A stretch of 64,000 nucleotides of DNA from Ilyobacter polytropus DSM 2926 (GTDB lineage Bacteria; Fusobacteriota; Fusobacteriia; Fusobacteriales; Fusobacteriaceae). The DNA lies in NCBI RefSeq assembly GCF_000165505.1, contig NC_014633.1:558001-622000 (forward strand), in the 5' to 3' direction. Positions 8,373-16,513 of this stretch are shown one piece after another (positions within the stretch are counted from its first letter, which is position 1; each line of letters starts with the position of its first letter). A model generated the notes under the pieces. That model was not told the DNA's origin, ran no database searches, and was given only the letters and a program-made list of their open reading frames with translations. A program made the position numbers and the translations under genes.

Positions 8373-8816
8373 TTATACAAAGAACCATATTATAAAAATA
8401 TCACTCAGCATATTGATAGACTCTTCTATCTCAATGGCCTCGAATGTAATTTCATTTTTTGCCTTGGAAAACATTCTAGATATTTTTTTAGACATAGACC
8501 TGCAAATATGGAGATTCCCTGCCAAAAGATCCCCCTGTGGCAGTATAAATATATATTTTCTAATTTTCTCACCTTTTTTATCATATCTATTCTTTATTTC
8601 TTTAAGAATTAACTTATCCTCTTTTAAAAAATCACAGTTATCTCTCAAATTTCCCATAAGTTTGTAGGTAAGATTTAATATTTTTAGAAGGTCTTCTTTT
8701 ATTTTTTTGTCTTCACATTGGCCAAAGGCCTGTCCTGCAAAGGAGGAAAGTATATCTATCTCATCTGTCAAATCACAAACTTTACTCTTGTAGCATATAT
8801 CTGGAAAACAATGCAT
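8373..8816 (-). CDS. Cobalamin adenosyltransferase-like protein, likely frameshifted at its C-terminus
   Basis: 147 residues from the ATG at 8816 (AAAGGAG just upstream). The middle and end match the helical core of PduO/MMAB-type cob(I)alamin adenosyltransferases: VCDLTDEIDILSSFAGQA like the family's DELNS helix, YIFILPQGDLLAGNLHICRS like FVLPGG...LHxAR, and ESINMLSDIFIIW like the LNRLSD helix. The N-terminal ATP-binding TKTGDxG loop is absent, so catalysis is doubtful. The frame stops after IIWFFV. One frame over, the sequence goes on for 22 codons (ending VEEIPVVLLPERK at 8317) in a way that suits the family's C-terminus. This points to a frameshift at about 8378-8382 or an assembly error. 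Confidence 0.6.
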   Translation of the reverse strand: MHCFPDICYKSKVCDLTDEIDILSSFAGQAFGQCEDKKIKEDLLKILNLTYKLMGNLRDNCDFLKEDKLILKEIKNRYDKKGEKIRKYIFILPQGDLLAGNLHICRSMSKKISRMFSKAKNEITFEAIEIEESINMLSDIFIIWFFV

Positions 8817-9074
8817 AATTACTCCTTTCACATTTTGAAACTGAAAATAAACTAAGTTATCTTATTCTTAAATGTTAACAGAAAAAACAATTCAACACAA
8901 ATTAATATATTTTAACTGATAAATTTAAAATGTTTTTACAAAGCAATGCTTATTTAAAAATGTCATTGAAAACCTTCTAAAATAGTTACTTTTAAGTTTT
9001 GAAGATTCAAATTGAAAGTTTATATTGTAATATTTCAAATGAGTGATTTATAGATATACCACTAAATTTCAAAC
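8817..9074. other. AT-rich intergenic stretch
   Basis: No ORF with a ribosome site. I see only weak promoter-like AT tracts upstream of the minus-strand gene at 8816. Confidence 0.4.
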
Positions 9075-9100
9075 AAAAAAGGAGCTATCAATAGCTCCTT
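9075..9100 (-). terminator. Terminator of the ferritin-like gene
   Basis: aaggagctat / atagctcctt stem followed on the minus strand by six T. Confidence 0.85.
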
Positions 9101-9128
9101 AAAAATTTAATTTTTTCCTTCTGAAAAA

Positions 9129-9632
9129 TTATCCTCGAAATCTTTCTCTCATAATTTCAATATCTTCAAAAATAGCCTGGAGATCTTCTTCGTGTTCTTC
9201 TTCTTGTTCAAGTATTTTAAGTGCCATGTTGTAAGTTACCATATCTTTATCCTTGGTAATGTCCATTATATTCTTATAAACACTGATGGCACACTGTTCA
9301 CCTTTTATATTTTGTTTTAATATTTCTTCTACATAGGGATCAGCTGGGGCGTCATAGCCACAGTGAGTTTTTTCTAGTATTTCTTCAAATGAAATTGGTG
9401 GAGTTCCTCCCAATTGGATTATCCTGTCACTGACCCACTGTGCATGAGTAAATTCTTCAGTTGCATGCTGCAATAATTCTGCAACTGTAGCTTCTCTCAT
9501 AGGTCCTTTTACAACTTGAGCTCCTATCCAATACTGATAATATGCAAGCCATTCATCTGCATAAGCGCTGTTCAATAATTTTAGAAGCTCATTTACGTCT
9601 AGATCTACAATCTCTCTTCCTCTTGTTCCCAT
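9129..9632 (-). CDS. Ferritin-like diiron protein (bacterioferritin/Dps-like)
   Basis: 167 residues forming a four-helix bundle. Diiron ligands of the ferritin superfamily are visible: Glu in YADEWLAYYQYW (helix A), EEFTHAQW (helix B, Glu-x2-His), KGEQCAIS (helix C) and EQEEEHEED (helix D, Glu-x2-His). The chain resembles the thioferritin/DPSL and bacterioferritin-type proteins of anaerobes, which oxidise ferrous iron with peroxide and store it. It sits in a block of oxygen-defence genes. Its promoter carries a palindrome over the transcription start (9703-9714), which suggests control by a redox or metal repressor. Confidence 0.85.
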   Translation of the reverse strand: MGTRGREIVDLDVNELLKLLNSAYADEWLAYYQYWIGAQVVKGPMREATVAELLQHATEEFTHAQWVSDRIIQLGGTPPISFEEILEKTHCGYDAPADPYVEEILKQNIKGEQCAISVYKNIMDITKDKDMVTYNMALKILEQEEEHEEDLQAIFEDIEIMRERFRG

Positions 9633-9702
9633 TTAACTCCCCCTTTTATTTATGATAGTGTTTTTAGCACAAGTGAAATTAAAACTAAAATTCCATTTGT
9701 AA

Positions 9703-9749
9703 GTGCATATGCACATTTAAAATATACATCATTTTTTAATTGATGTCAA
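9703..9749 (-). promoter_or_regulatory. Promoter and operator palindrome of the ferritin-like gene
   Basis: On the minus strand TTGACA (9744-9749), 17 bp, TATATT (9721-9726). The perfect palindrome gtgcatatgcac (9703-9714) covers the expected start of transcription, a typical repressor position. Confidence 0.7.
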
Positions 9750-10209
9750 TAAAATAGATCCATTTTCAACTAAAATGATAAATTCAGACTGTTTATTTCA
9801 TAAAATTCATCTAAACCAATGTCTGAGACAACAGTTTAATACAAATCAAAACTCAATATTAAAAATTTAAAAGGATAATAAAGATATTCTTCCAATTAAA
9901 AATTAAAATCCTTTGAGGATTATTAGATTTAATATATTGCTGTCATGGTTATAACTTGATTTTTAACACTTTAGTTGCTAAAAAAGCTAATTTTCATCTT
10001 AGAATCTCAAGATTATATGTCATATTTATGTCAACTTAAAATTTAAAACTGAGTAATTTACAATAAGTTTTTAATAAGTCCAGTAAAACAATTGAAAAAC
10101 CATATAAAATAACGGCTCTATGGTAACCCTATGCCAAAGGATAAATTACTCAACAAAATAATCAAGTTATAAAAATATAAACAACAAATATAAAAAAAGG
10201 AGAATAATA
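9750..10209. other. AT-rich intergenic stretch between divergent genes
   Basis: No ORF with a ribosome site. One small inverted repeat (aatcctttgaggatt, about 9908-9922). It presumably contains the promoter of the ZIP gene, which I cannot place with confidence. Confidence 0.4.
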
Positions 10210-10944
10210 ATGGAACATACTTTTTGGATAGCATTTTTTTGGAGTTCTATTGCTGCTGCCGTCACATCTACAGGTATTTATTCTATACGTCATTTTGCAG
10301 AATGGGGAAAAAAGAATACCACATATTTCATATGTTTTGCAGTCGGAGTACTTATTTCTGCCACATTCCTTCACATTATTCCAAAATCTTTTTCTATGAA
10401 TATCCAAGCTCCTAGATATCTTCTGGGAGGTTTTTTTGGACTGCATATTTTCAATCGTTTCTTAACTGCCTTTGTTTGTGAAAAAGACCCAGAAAAAACA
10501 GGATATAACTTGGGTCTTATAACTATGCTAGGCATTGGTTTACACTCTTTTATCGATGGTTTTATTTATTCAATCTCTTTTAGAGTAGGTATTTTTACTG
10601 GATTTTTAGCCACTACAGGTATGGTTTTGCACGAGTTTCCTGAAGGTATAATTACTTATCTGATATTAATTCGAAGTGGATTTAGTGAACGTGCTTCTTT
10701 GTCTATGTCATTTTTATCAGCCGCTTTGACTACTCCCCTAGGAATGCTTTTTTCCTATCCCCTCATCTCCAGAATAGATGATTCAAAACTTGGAGCTCTA
10801 CTGGCACTTTCAGGAGGTGCCTTGATCTATGTGGGAGCAACTCACCTTTTACCCAAAGCAGAAGAAGAAAATAAAAAATTCAGTATAATCGTATTAGGCA
10901 CAGGTATTTTGGTTGCTATAATTATTATTTTATCAAAAGCTTGA
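10210..10944 (+). CDS. ZIP family divalent metal transporter
   Basis: 244 residues, about eight membrane helices. The two metal-site helices of the ZIP family are clear: HSFIDGFIYS (helix 4) and HEFPEGIITYL (helix 5). The family moves zinc, iron or related cations into the cytoplasm. An AAAAGGAG site precedes the ATG. It is divergent from the ferritin-like gene, consistent with metal homeostasis as a theme of this block; the metal itself cannot be named. Confidence 0.9.
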   Translation: MEHTFWIAFFWSSIAAAVTSTGIYSIRHFAEWGKKNTTYFICFAVGVLISATFLHIIPKSFSMNIQAPRYLLGGFFGLHIFNRFLTAFVCEKDPEKTGYNLGLITMLGIGLHSFIDGFIYSISFRVGIFTGFLATTGMVLHEFPEGIITYLILIRSGFSERASLSMSFLSAALTTPLGMLFSYPLISRIDDSKLGALLALSGGALIYVGATHLLPKAEEENKKFSIIVLGTGILVAIIIILSKA

Positions 10945-11293
10945 TCTTCTTTTATGAACCTACTGCATTATAGATTCAGTAAATTCAAATATTTTATTTT
11001 ATAAATCTGATATTAAACTTAGTATATTTAAGATAGTCAGGTTGTATTTGAAAGCCATATTTATATCATCTATATTTGGGTCAATCTGCCTTCTTGAGGT
11101 GTGTATACAAATAGAATCAATTATAAAACATATTCACTGGGATTAAGAAGAAAAAAGGATTTTTTATTCATTTAATGGTTTCAATCTATCTGTTAGGATC
11201 CTTTTTAATAGAAAAAATTCTTACAAGTTAAGACAAGGGGGTTATACTTGAAAATATTGGCTTAATAAAGAATTAATTTTATAGATCACTATT
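10945..11293. other. Intergenic stretch without recognised genes
   Basis: AT-rich, no ORF with a ribosome site. A weak long-loop pair aaaaggat / atcctttt (about 11155-11208) is the only structure seen. Confidence 0.35.
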
Positions 11294-11320
11294 AAAAAAA
11301 GACAGCCCTTAGAACTGTCT
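11294..11320 (-). terminator. Terminator of the cupin gene
   Basis: agacag/ctgtct stem; on the minus strand a run of seven T follows. Confidence 0.75.
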
Positions 11321-11327
11321 CCTAAAA

Positions 11328-11645
11328 TTATGACTTGATCATTGTAAGAAGCATCTTAAATCTTTCCTCTGCTCTTAGAGCGTGTGGCTCATCTGCAGGC
11401 ATTATAAGCATATCGCCTTTCTCTAGTATGTACTCTATCCCTGAAACTGTTATAAGAGCCTTACCGTCTAATATCTCCACCATTGCATCAAAGGGTGCTG
11501 TATGCTCACTGAGAACCTGTCCTTCATCGAATGAAAAAAGTGTTACCGTTCCATTTTTTTTACCTATGAGAATTTTACTTACAACTGAACCATCTTGATA
11601 ATTTATCATTTGACCTAGATTTTCTACTTTTAAATTTTTATTCAT
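11328..11645 (-). CDS. Small single-domain cupin protein
   Basis: 105 residues, one cupin_2 barrel. Motif 1 is reduced (SEHTAPFDAMVEILDG, one His) and motif 2 is PADEPHALRAEE, so a mononuclear metal site with His/Glu/His-type ligands is possible. Function of such stand-alone cupins is varied. Here it lies in a run of minus-strand genes for oxygen and metal stress, separated from the desulfoferrodoxin gene by a terminator, so it has its own unit. Confidence 0.85.
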   Translation of the reverse strand: MNKNLKVENLGQMINYQDGSVVSKILIGKKNGTVTLFSFDEGQVLSEHTAPFDAMVEILDGKALITVSGIEYILEKGDMLIMPADEPHALRAEERFKMLLTMIKS

Positions 11646-11773
11646 AATATCCTCCCTTTAAAGTGAAAATAACCTGACAAATTATTCTCTGTTACTTCAC
11701 TGCATTTAATAAAAATATAATAACATCTTTATCACAGACTTTCGGTAACATCTGTTACTGATTTTTTTCATAG

Positions 11774-11803
11774 AAAAAAGCTCCCTAAATTTGGGAGCTT
11801 TTT
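11774..11803 (-). terminator. Terminator downstream of the desulfoferrodoxin gene
   Basis: Perfect aagctccc / gggagctt stem flanked by A-run and T-run, directly after the stop codon on the minus strand. Confidence 0.85.
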
Positions 11804-11817
11804 AAATTATTTTGATA

Positions 11818-12195
11818 TTAGTTTTTCCAGTGACCGTGAATATTGCAGTACTCTCTTGCAACAACTTTCTCTGCATCTATCATAAATACAGCTTCTGGTT
11901 TTTCTCCAGGTTTTAAATTTTGTCTGTAAACTTTATTGTCAGCAATAATCTCTATCCATTCAATATAGTGTTCTGCAGTCATCGGATGCTCTGCTCCTTC
12001 CCCTATACGAACTTTAAATCCGCCGTCAATTTTTTCAACAAAAGGAACGTGCTTTTCCTGACTTCCGTCTGCAGTTTTTTCCTCCTGATATTTCATCGCC
12101 TCACCACAGCAAACTAATTCTCCGGCTCCCCCGTGAAAAACCTCTACAATATTTCCACACAGATCACATTTGTAAACTTCCAATAATTTTGCCAT
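11818..12195 (-). CDS. dfx: Desulfoferrodoxin (superoxide reductase)
   Basis: 125 residues from the ATG at 12195 (AAAGGAGG upstream). The N-terminal desulforedoxin domain has the Fe(Cys)4 set YKCDLCG...VCCGEAM. The catalytic Fe(His)4Cys domain has EKHVPF, the [13 protein letters not shown] pair of His, and the C-terminal CNIHGHW supplying Cys and His. The enzyme reduces superoxide to peroxide in the cytosol of anaerobes without making oxygen. It is followed on the same strand by the cupin gene and preceded by a ferredoxin and a flavodiiron protein, its likely functional partners. Confidence 0.97.
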   Translation of the reverse strand: MAKLLEVYKCDLCGNIVEVFHGGAGELVCCGEAMKYQEEKTADGSQEKHVPFVEKIDGGFKVRIGEGAEHPMTAEHYIEWIEIIADNKVYRQNLKPGEKPEAVFMIDAEKVVAREYCNIHGHWKN

Positions 12196-12233
12196 TACTT
12201 TATGCCTCCTTTTTATGTTTAATAAAATTTTTC

Positions 12234-12413
12234 TTATTCTGCTGGTGCAATACACTCTACCGGACAAACTCCTGCACACGCTCCACAATCAATGCACGCC
12301 GATTCGTCTATCTCTCTCTTACCGTCTACCACTTCTGAGATGCAGCTAACTGGACAAACCGGTTCACATGCACCACAGGCTATACATTCACTCTGATTGA
12401 TTCTATAAGCCAT
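12234..12413 (-). CDS. 2[4Fe-4S] clostridial-type ferredoxin
   Basis: 59 residues. Two Cys-x2-Cys-x2-Cys-x3-Cys-Pro type motifs: [12 protein letters not shown] at residues 10-21 and [12 protein letters not shown] at 40-51. Each motif also has a fourth-cluster-ligand Cys nearby (24, 54). GGAGG lies eight bases upstream of the ATG. A low-potential electron carrier in the cytosol, placed between superoxide reductase and flavodiiron protein and probably feeding one of them. Confidence 0.95.
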   Translation of the reverse strand: MAYRINQSECIACGACEPVCPVSCISEVVDGKREIDESACIDCGACAGVCPVECIAPAE

Positions 12414-12458
12414 TGTTATACCTCCTAGTTTATAGGATAAAATTTATTTTAAAAATTT

Positions 12459-13667
12459 TTAAAGCAATTCCACAAAGAGATTTTTTGCAAACTCTCTACC
12501 AAATTCTACACATTTCTCACGATCTTCATCATCTAAATTCCACATGGTTTTTACACCATCTGACACCCTCTCGAGTCCCATTTCGTCTAATCCCTCATTT
12601 AAAATATCAAGTGACTTACCATTCCAGCCATAACTTCCGAATGCGCCTACTTTTTTATCTCTAAATTTCAGACCTTTGACAGATTCCATCAGTGAAGCCA
12701 TAGAAGGAAGAATTCCGTTATTTATAGTAGAAGATCCCAAAAGAAAACCTTCTGATCTAAACATTTCAGTGGCTATATCATTTTCTGAATTTTTACCTGA
12801 ATTATATAGTTTAACCCTTATATCTTGTCTCACATCACTGATTCCCTCAGCAATAGATTCAGCCATTTTTCTGGTACTTTCCCACATAGTATCATATACA
12901 ATCGTAATTTGGGATTCACTATAGTTGTTACACCATTTTAAGTATTTCTGAACTATTTGTAAGGGATTATCTCTCCAGATAACTCCGTGCGAAGGACAGA
13001 TCATGTCAATCTTCAGGTCCAGTGCCAACACTTCTTCAAGCTTATTCTTTAGTATACCACTAAAAGGAGTGAGAATACAGGCATAATACTTCATACATTC
13101 GTAATTTAGCTGGTCCTGGTCTGACATATCATTGAAAAGACCGTAATTTGCATAGTGTTGACCAAAAGCATCATTACTAAAAAGTATATTTTCCTCTGTA
13201 AGATAAGTTAGCATACTATCAGGCCAGTGCAGCATTTTCATCTCCACAAAAATAAGTTCCTTAGAGCCTATATTAAGCCTGTCTCCGGTTTTTACAGTCT
13301 GGAAATTCCAATTTTTACCATAATATTTTTTTAGAATTTCCATACCTTTTTCTGTACAGACTATGGGAGTTTCAGGAATCTCCCTCATGAGTTCTAAAAG
13401 ACCTCCGCTGTGATCAGGTTCACTGTGATTCATAATTATATAGTCGATCTCATTAAGATTTATCTCTTTTTTTAATTGAGAAACCCACTCATACCCCTCT
13501 TTATAAATAACGGTGTCTATTAGTACTGTTTTTTCATCTCTTACAAGATAAGAGTTATAACTCGTTCCATTAGGAATAGACAGCTCTTCTCCATGAAACT
13601 TCTTCATATCTTGATCTATTACCCCAGTCCAAGTCACGCTGTTACTTACCTGAACAAAATCCTTCAT
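12459..13667 (-). CDS. A-type flavodiiron protein (FprA-like oxygen/NO reductase)
   Basis: 402 residues. A metallo-beta-lactamase-like domain (about 1-250) carries the diiron ligands HSEPDHSG near residue 82, HWPDS near 148, SNDAFGQH near 165 and SHG near 228. A flavodoxin domain (about 257-400) starts IVYDTMWESTRKMA and has the FMN loops SSTINN and GSYGWNG. The enzyme reduces oxygen (or NO) with electrons from ferredoxin or rubredoxin. Forty-five bases separate it from the ferredoxin gene downstream, so the two are probably in one operon. Confidence 0.95.
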   Translation of the reverse strand: MKDFVQVSNSVTWTGVIDQDMKKFHGEELSIPNGTSYNSYLVRDEKTVLIDTVIYKEGYEWVSQLKKEINLNEIDYIIMNHSEPDHSGGLLELMREIPETPIVCTEKGMEILKKYYGKNWNFQTVKTGDRLNIGSKELIFVEMKMLHWPDSMLTYLTEENILFSNDAFGQHYANYGLFNDMSDQDQLNYECMKYYACILTPFSGILKNKLEEVLALDLKIDMICPSHGVIWRDNPLQIVQKYLKWCNNYSESQITIVYDTMWESTRKMAESIAEGISDVRQDIRVKLYNSGKNSENDIATEMFRSEGFLLGSSTINNGILPSMASLMESVKGLKFRDKKVGAFGSYGWNGKSLDILNEGLDEMGLERVSDGVKTMWNLDDEDREKCVEFGREFAKNLFVELL

Positions 13668-13832
13668 AATCAGTTCCCCCTAATTACTGTACTATATCTA
13701 ATGATTTTTTACTTATAAAAAAATCACTTAATTAATATATTACTGCAATAATGCTAAAAACCTTTTACTTTATATAATTTTTTTCAATTAAATTTTCAAT
13801 CCATTTTAAGAACGGTATGTTCTATTTTTTTC

Positions 13833-13861
13833 TTGACATATATTTCTTTTTAGGGTTTAAT
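13833..13861 (+). promoter_or_regulatory. Promoter of the NRAMP-like gene
   Basis: TTGACA (13833-13838), 17 bp, TTTAAT (13856-13861), giving a leader of about 145 nt. Confidence 0.65.
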
Positions 13862-13867
13862 ATAGAA

Positions 13868-14014
13868 AAGATATAATGTTCGGTAAATGATGAATTCATT
13901 GTCAGAAACAGATTAAACCCCTGTTTCTTTATCAGTTAATTTTAGTCGTTTTACTTTCTCAGTCTCTGGGAGTAAAACGACTTTTTTTGTTTTCCAATTT
14001 TGGAGGTTATTTTT
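13868..14014 (+). promoter_or_regulatory. 5' leader with terminator before the NRAMP-like gene (candidate riboswitch)
   Basis: The leader holds aatgatgaattcatt, a gaaacag/ctgtttc hairpin (about 13902-13926) and a terminator (13944-13988) that ends 13 bases before the ribosome site. The gene upstream is on the other strand, so the terminator must act within this transcript. I could not match manganese (yybP), M-box, NiCo, preQ1, fluoride or ZTP consensus sequences. Confidence 0.5.
13944..13988 (+). terminator. Attenuator terminator in the NRAMP-like leader
   Basis: Perfect twelve-base arms agtcgttttact / agtaaaacgact followed by seven T. Confidence 0.85.
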
Positions 14015-15283
14015 ATGATAAGCACAGTCAGGAAAAAAATATCCCTTGCGACACAGGGAAAAATACAAAATTCAATTTCAGAGCTAAAAAAATTAAAAAA
14101 AAGCCAGGGAACTCCAGTAGGAGCAGCATTTCTAATGGCAGCATCTGCAGTTGGACCTGGATTTCTAATACAGACATCTTTTTTTACCAGCCGGTATAAA
14201 GCTGATTTTATCTTTGCAATAATTCTGTCAACAGTTGTAGCACTTATTGTCCAGATGAATTTATGGAGAATTATCGGTGTTTCAGGAATGAGAGGACAGG
14301 ATATAGCCAACCGAGTGGCACCGGGACTGGGTTATCTGGTGGCTCTTCTGATATCTCTAGGAGGACTTGCTTTTAACATCGGTAATATTGCGGGAGCAGC
14401 TCTTGGATTCAACATTCTTACTGGAATAGATCCATCTATCGGAGCAGTTATATCCGGTGGAATGTGCAGTATCATTTTCATTTCAAAGGATGCTGGAGCA
14501 GCTATGGAAAAGTTTACAAAAATTTTGGCAATAATACTGGTAACTCTTGTAGGATACGTACTCTTTACTGTTAATCCCCCTGCTAGCGTTATTTTACACA
14601 AAAATTTAAATCCTGAAAATTTCAGAAATCTTATATTTCCAATGATGACTATAATCGGAGGTACCATAGGCGGATATATCTCATTTTCTGGTGGACATCG
14701 TTTAATAGAAACAGGCTTAAGTGGAGAAAATAATCTGAAAAAAATAGATGGCAGTGCTTGTATAGGGGTTCTACTTTCAACTTTTATAAAACTTATGCTC
14801 TTCTTTGCCGTTTTAGGACTTATAACTAAAGGTGTAAATTTTCACAGTATCAACCCCGAAGCTTCATCTTTAAGACATGCATCAGGAATTTTTGGTTATA
14901 AAATTTTTGGGATAATAATCCTTTTGGCGTCAATCACATCAATAGTTGGTTCTGCTTATACATCTGTTTCATTTATAAAAACACTTTTTCCAGTGGTTGA
15001 AAAAAATGAAAAATTCTCCATGATATTTTTTACTGCTTTTTCAGCTCTTGTGATGGCTCTTATGGGAAACCCGGTAGTACTTTTATTGATAGCAGGAACA
15101 TTTAATGGAATAATTCTTCCGGTGGTATTGGCAATAATTCTATTGGCTTCTAAAAATAAAACTGTGATAGGTAAAAATTATAAACATTCTGAGATACTTA
15201 CCTTACTTGGATTTATAGTCGTTATGATTCTTTGGTTAGGTGGCATGGAATCACTAGATAAAATTATAGCCTATCTTTTATAA
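14015..15283 (+). CDS. NRAMP-related transporter of the YcsG type
   Basis: 422 residues, about eleven membrane helices, starting at the ATG at 14015 (GGAGG eight bases upstream). The fold and helix-1 loop match NRAMP carriers, but the metal-binding DPGN of helix 1 is replaced by AVGPGFLIQTS and helix 6 lacks the Met-Pro-His motif. The chain follows the pattern of Bacillus YcsG (NLWRIIGVSGMRGQDIAN and GGLAFNIGNIAGAALG). YcsG-type genes usually sit beside 5-oxoprolinase genes, so an organic substrate rather than a metal is likely. No oxoprolinase genes are here. Confidence 0.75.
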   Translation: MISTVRKKISLATQGKIQNSISELKKLKKSQGTPVGAAFLMAASAVGPGFLIQTSFFTSRYKADFIFAIILSTVVALIVQMNLWRIIGVSGMRGQDIANRVAPGLGYLVALLISLGGLAFNIGNIAGAALGFNILTGIDPSIGAVISGGMCSIIFISKDAGAAMEKFTKILAIILVTLVGYVLFTVNPPASVILHKNLNPENFRNLIFPMMTIIGGTIGGYISFSGGHRLIETGLSGENNLKKIDGSACIGVLLSTFIKLMLFFAVLGLITKGVNFHSINPEASSLRHASGIFGYKIFGIIILLASITSIVGSAYTSVSFIKTLFPVVEKNEKFSMIFFTAFSALVMALMGNPVVLLLIAGTFNGIILPVVLAIILLASKNKTVIGKNYKHSEILTLLGFIVVMILWLGGMESLDKIIAYLL

Positions 15284-15318
15284 ATAATTTACGTAACTAT
15301 TTGAAAGAAATTCTGATA

Positions 15319-15805
15319 AATTACTGAATTTATCTGAAAACCTGTGTTACTTTCTTTTCTTGATAAAAGAAAGTAACCAAAGAAAATCAAGAATTTTCAA
15401 ATGTCTAGGAAGTATATATTTCTTTTATCGCCTTTGTAAGCTACAGTCCTCGGTTCCCTGCGGAACTTATTCTGTAGGACGGCTGAGTGCAGGTTCTTTC
15501 CTGTATAAGCCCTGCGACTTGAAATTCAAAAAAATATAAAACCATATGGTCTTACTTAAGAAACAAGCGCAAAGGTACACCAAAGTTTACGCACTAAAAA
15601 GATTTTTTTTAGTTTTTGGCCATTGATAAAATAAGCGTTAAGAATGACTGAGAGAAATCTTTAGAAAAAATCAACTGTCTGAGCGAAGCGAGTTTTGATT
15701 TTTACTTAGATTTCCGAAGGCATTTAGCTTATTTTTCACAGGCCTTGATTTTTGGTTACTTTTCATCAAGGAAAAGTAACGGAACTTTGGATAAATTCAA
15801 TAATT
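15319..15805. repeat. MITE-like dispersed repeat, copy A
   Basis: 487 bp with imperfect inverted ends of about 36 bp: left aattactgaatttatc..., right ...ggataaattcaataatt. Hairpins built on gttacttt/aaagtaac sit at both ends. It is almost identical to copy B (51343-51797, inverted) except for a central segment at about 15541-15617. No ORF. The right end reaches the stop codon of the minus-strand gene that follows. Confidence 0.85.
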
Positions 15806-16305
15806 TACTCTACCACTTCTTCTGTAATTATACCCTTTTTTGAAAACAGTTTCTTTTCTGAGTTCTCATATTTTTCAACTGCTCTTTCCATTTTATCTAA
15901 GGATCTTTCAGAAAAAGAATCTAATAAATTTGGATCAATGGTATGCTCATAAAAATATTCTTTAACTGCATTTTCTATTTCCTCATCGGAAATCCCAGAT
16001 ATCCTCACTTCTCTTCTTATTCTCTTCTCTGCTTTTATTTGTTCCTTATAAAGTTTCTCATCAAATTTATCAAAATCTCCGTCACTATCAAGGTCTGTCT
16101 GAGATTCCTTGAAATCATTCTTAAGCTGGCCCCAATTTTTCTTTGCATCGCTAGATTTCACACTAGAATTGATACTTCCCTTTGATTCTCTAGAGGCTCT
16201 GAATTTGCTGCTTTTATCTTTATTCGCCTTATCGTTTTTTGCATATAAATCTTGTGTCGATATGAGTGTTAATATTGTTAAGAAAAAAATACATTTACTT
16301 TTCAT
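15805..16305 (-). CDS. Secreted protein with an EF-hand-type calcium loop
   Basis: 166 residues from the ATG at 16305 (AGGGGTGG upstream). The N-terminus is a signal peptide (MKSKCIFFLTILTLISTQ, cut after DLYA). The mature part is highly charged. Residues near 80 contain DLDSDGDFDKFDE, a textbook calcium loop with Asp at positions 1, 3, 5, 9 and 12 and Gly at 6, as in EF-hands and dockerins. The rest is predicted helical (EEIENAVKEYFYEH, LDKMERAVEKYENSEK). Family unknown; export to periplasm or surface expected. The stop codon lies at the edge of repeat A, so the native 3' end may have been altered by the insertion. Confidence 0.6.
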   Translation of the reverse strand: MKSKCIFFLTILTLISTQDLYAKNDKANKDKSSKFRASRESKGSINSSVKSSDAKKNWGQLKNDFKESQTDLDSDGDFDKFDEKLYKEQIKAEKRIRREVRISGISDEEIENAVKEYFYEHTIDPNLLDSFSERSLDKMERAVEKYENSEKKLFSKKGIITEEVVE

Positions 16306-16478
16306 GAAAACCACCCCTTGATATTTTAAAAGTACTGCTCTTATACAATTATAATTACATATATAGACCGATTTATAATATTATACAAAACTTAACATAA
16401 GTTACTCTTTTTAAGACTATATATTTTAGTATTTTGAATATCAGCCAGCATTATGCTTGAAATATTTTTAAAAAAATA

Positions 16479-16507
16479 TTGACTTTTAAGACGACTGGTC
16501 ATATACT
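16479..16507 (+). promoter_or_regulatory. tetR promoter with operator between -35 and -10
   Basis: TTGACT (16479-16484), 17 bp, TATACT (16502-16507). The spacer contains aagacgactggtcatat (16488-16504), repeated with one change before trxB (17160-17176). Transcription would start at or next to the ATG at 16514. Confidence 0.75.
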
Positions 16508-16513
16508 AATGAT

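Noticed and set aside
10162-10446. Minus-strand frame of 94 codons
   Set aside because: Antisense to the ZIP transporter gene; no ribosome site and improbable composition.
15319-15805. Repeat as an insertion sequence with transposase
   Set aside because: No ORF above a few codons with a ribosome site in either copy.
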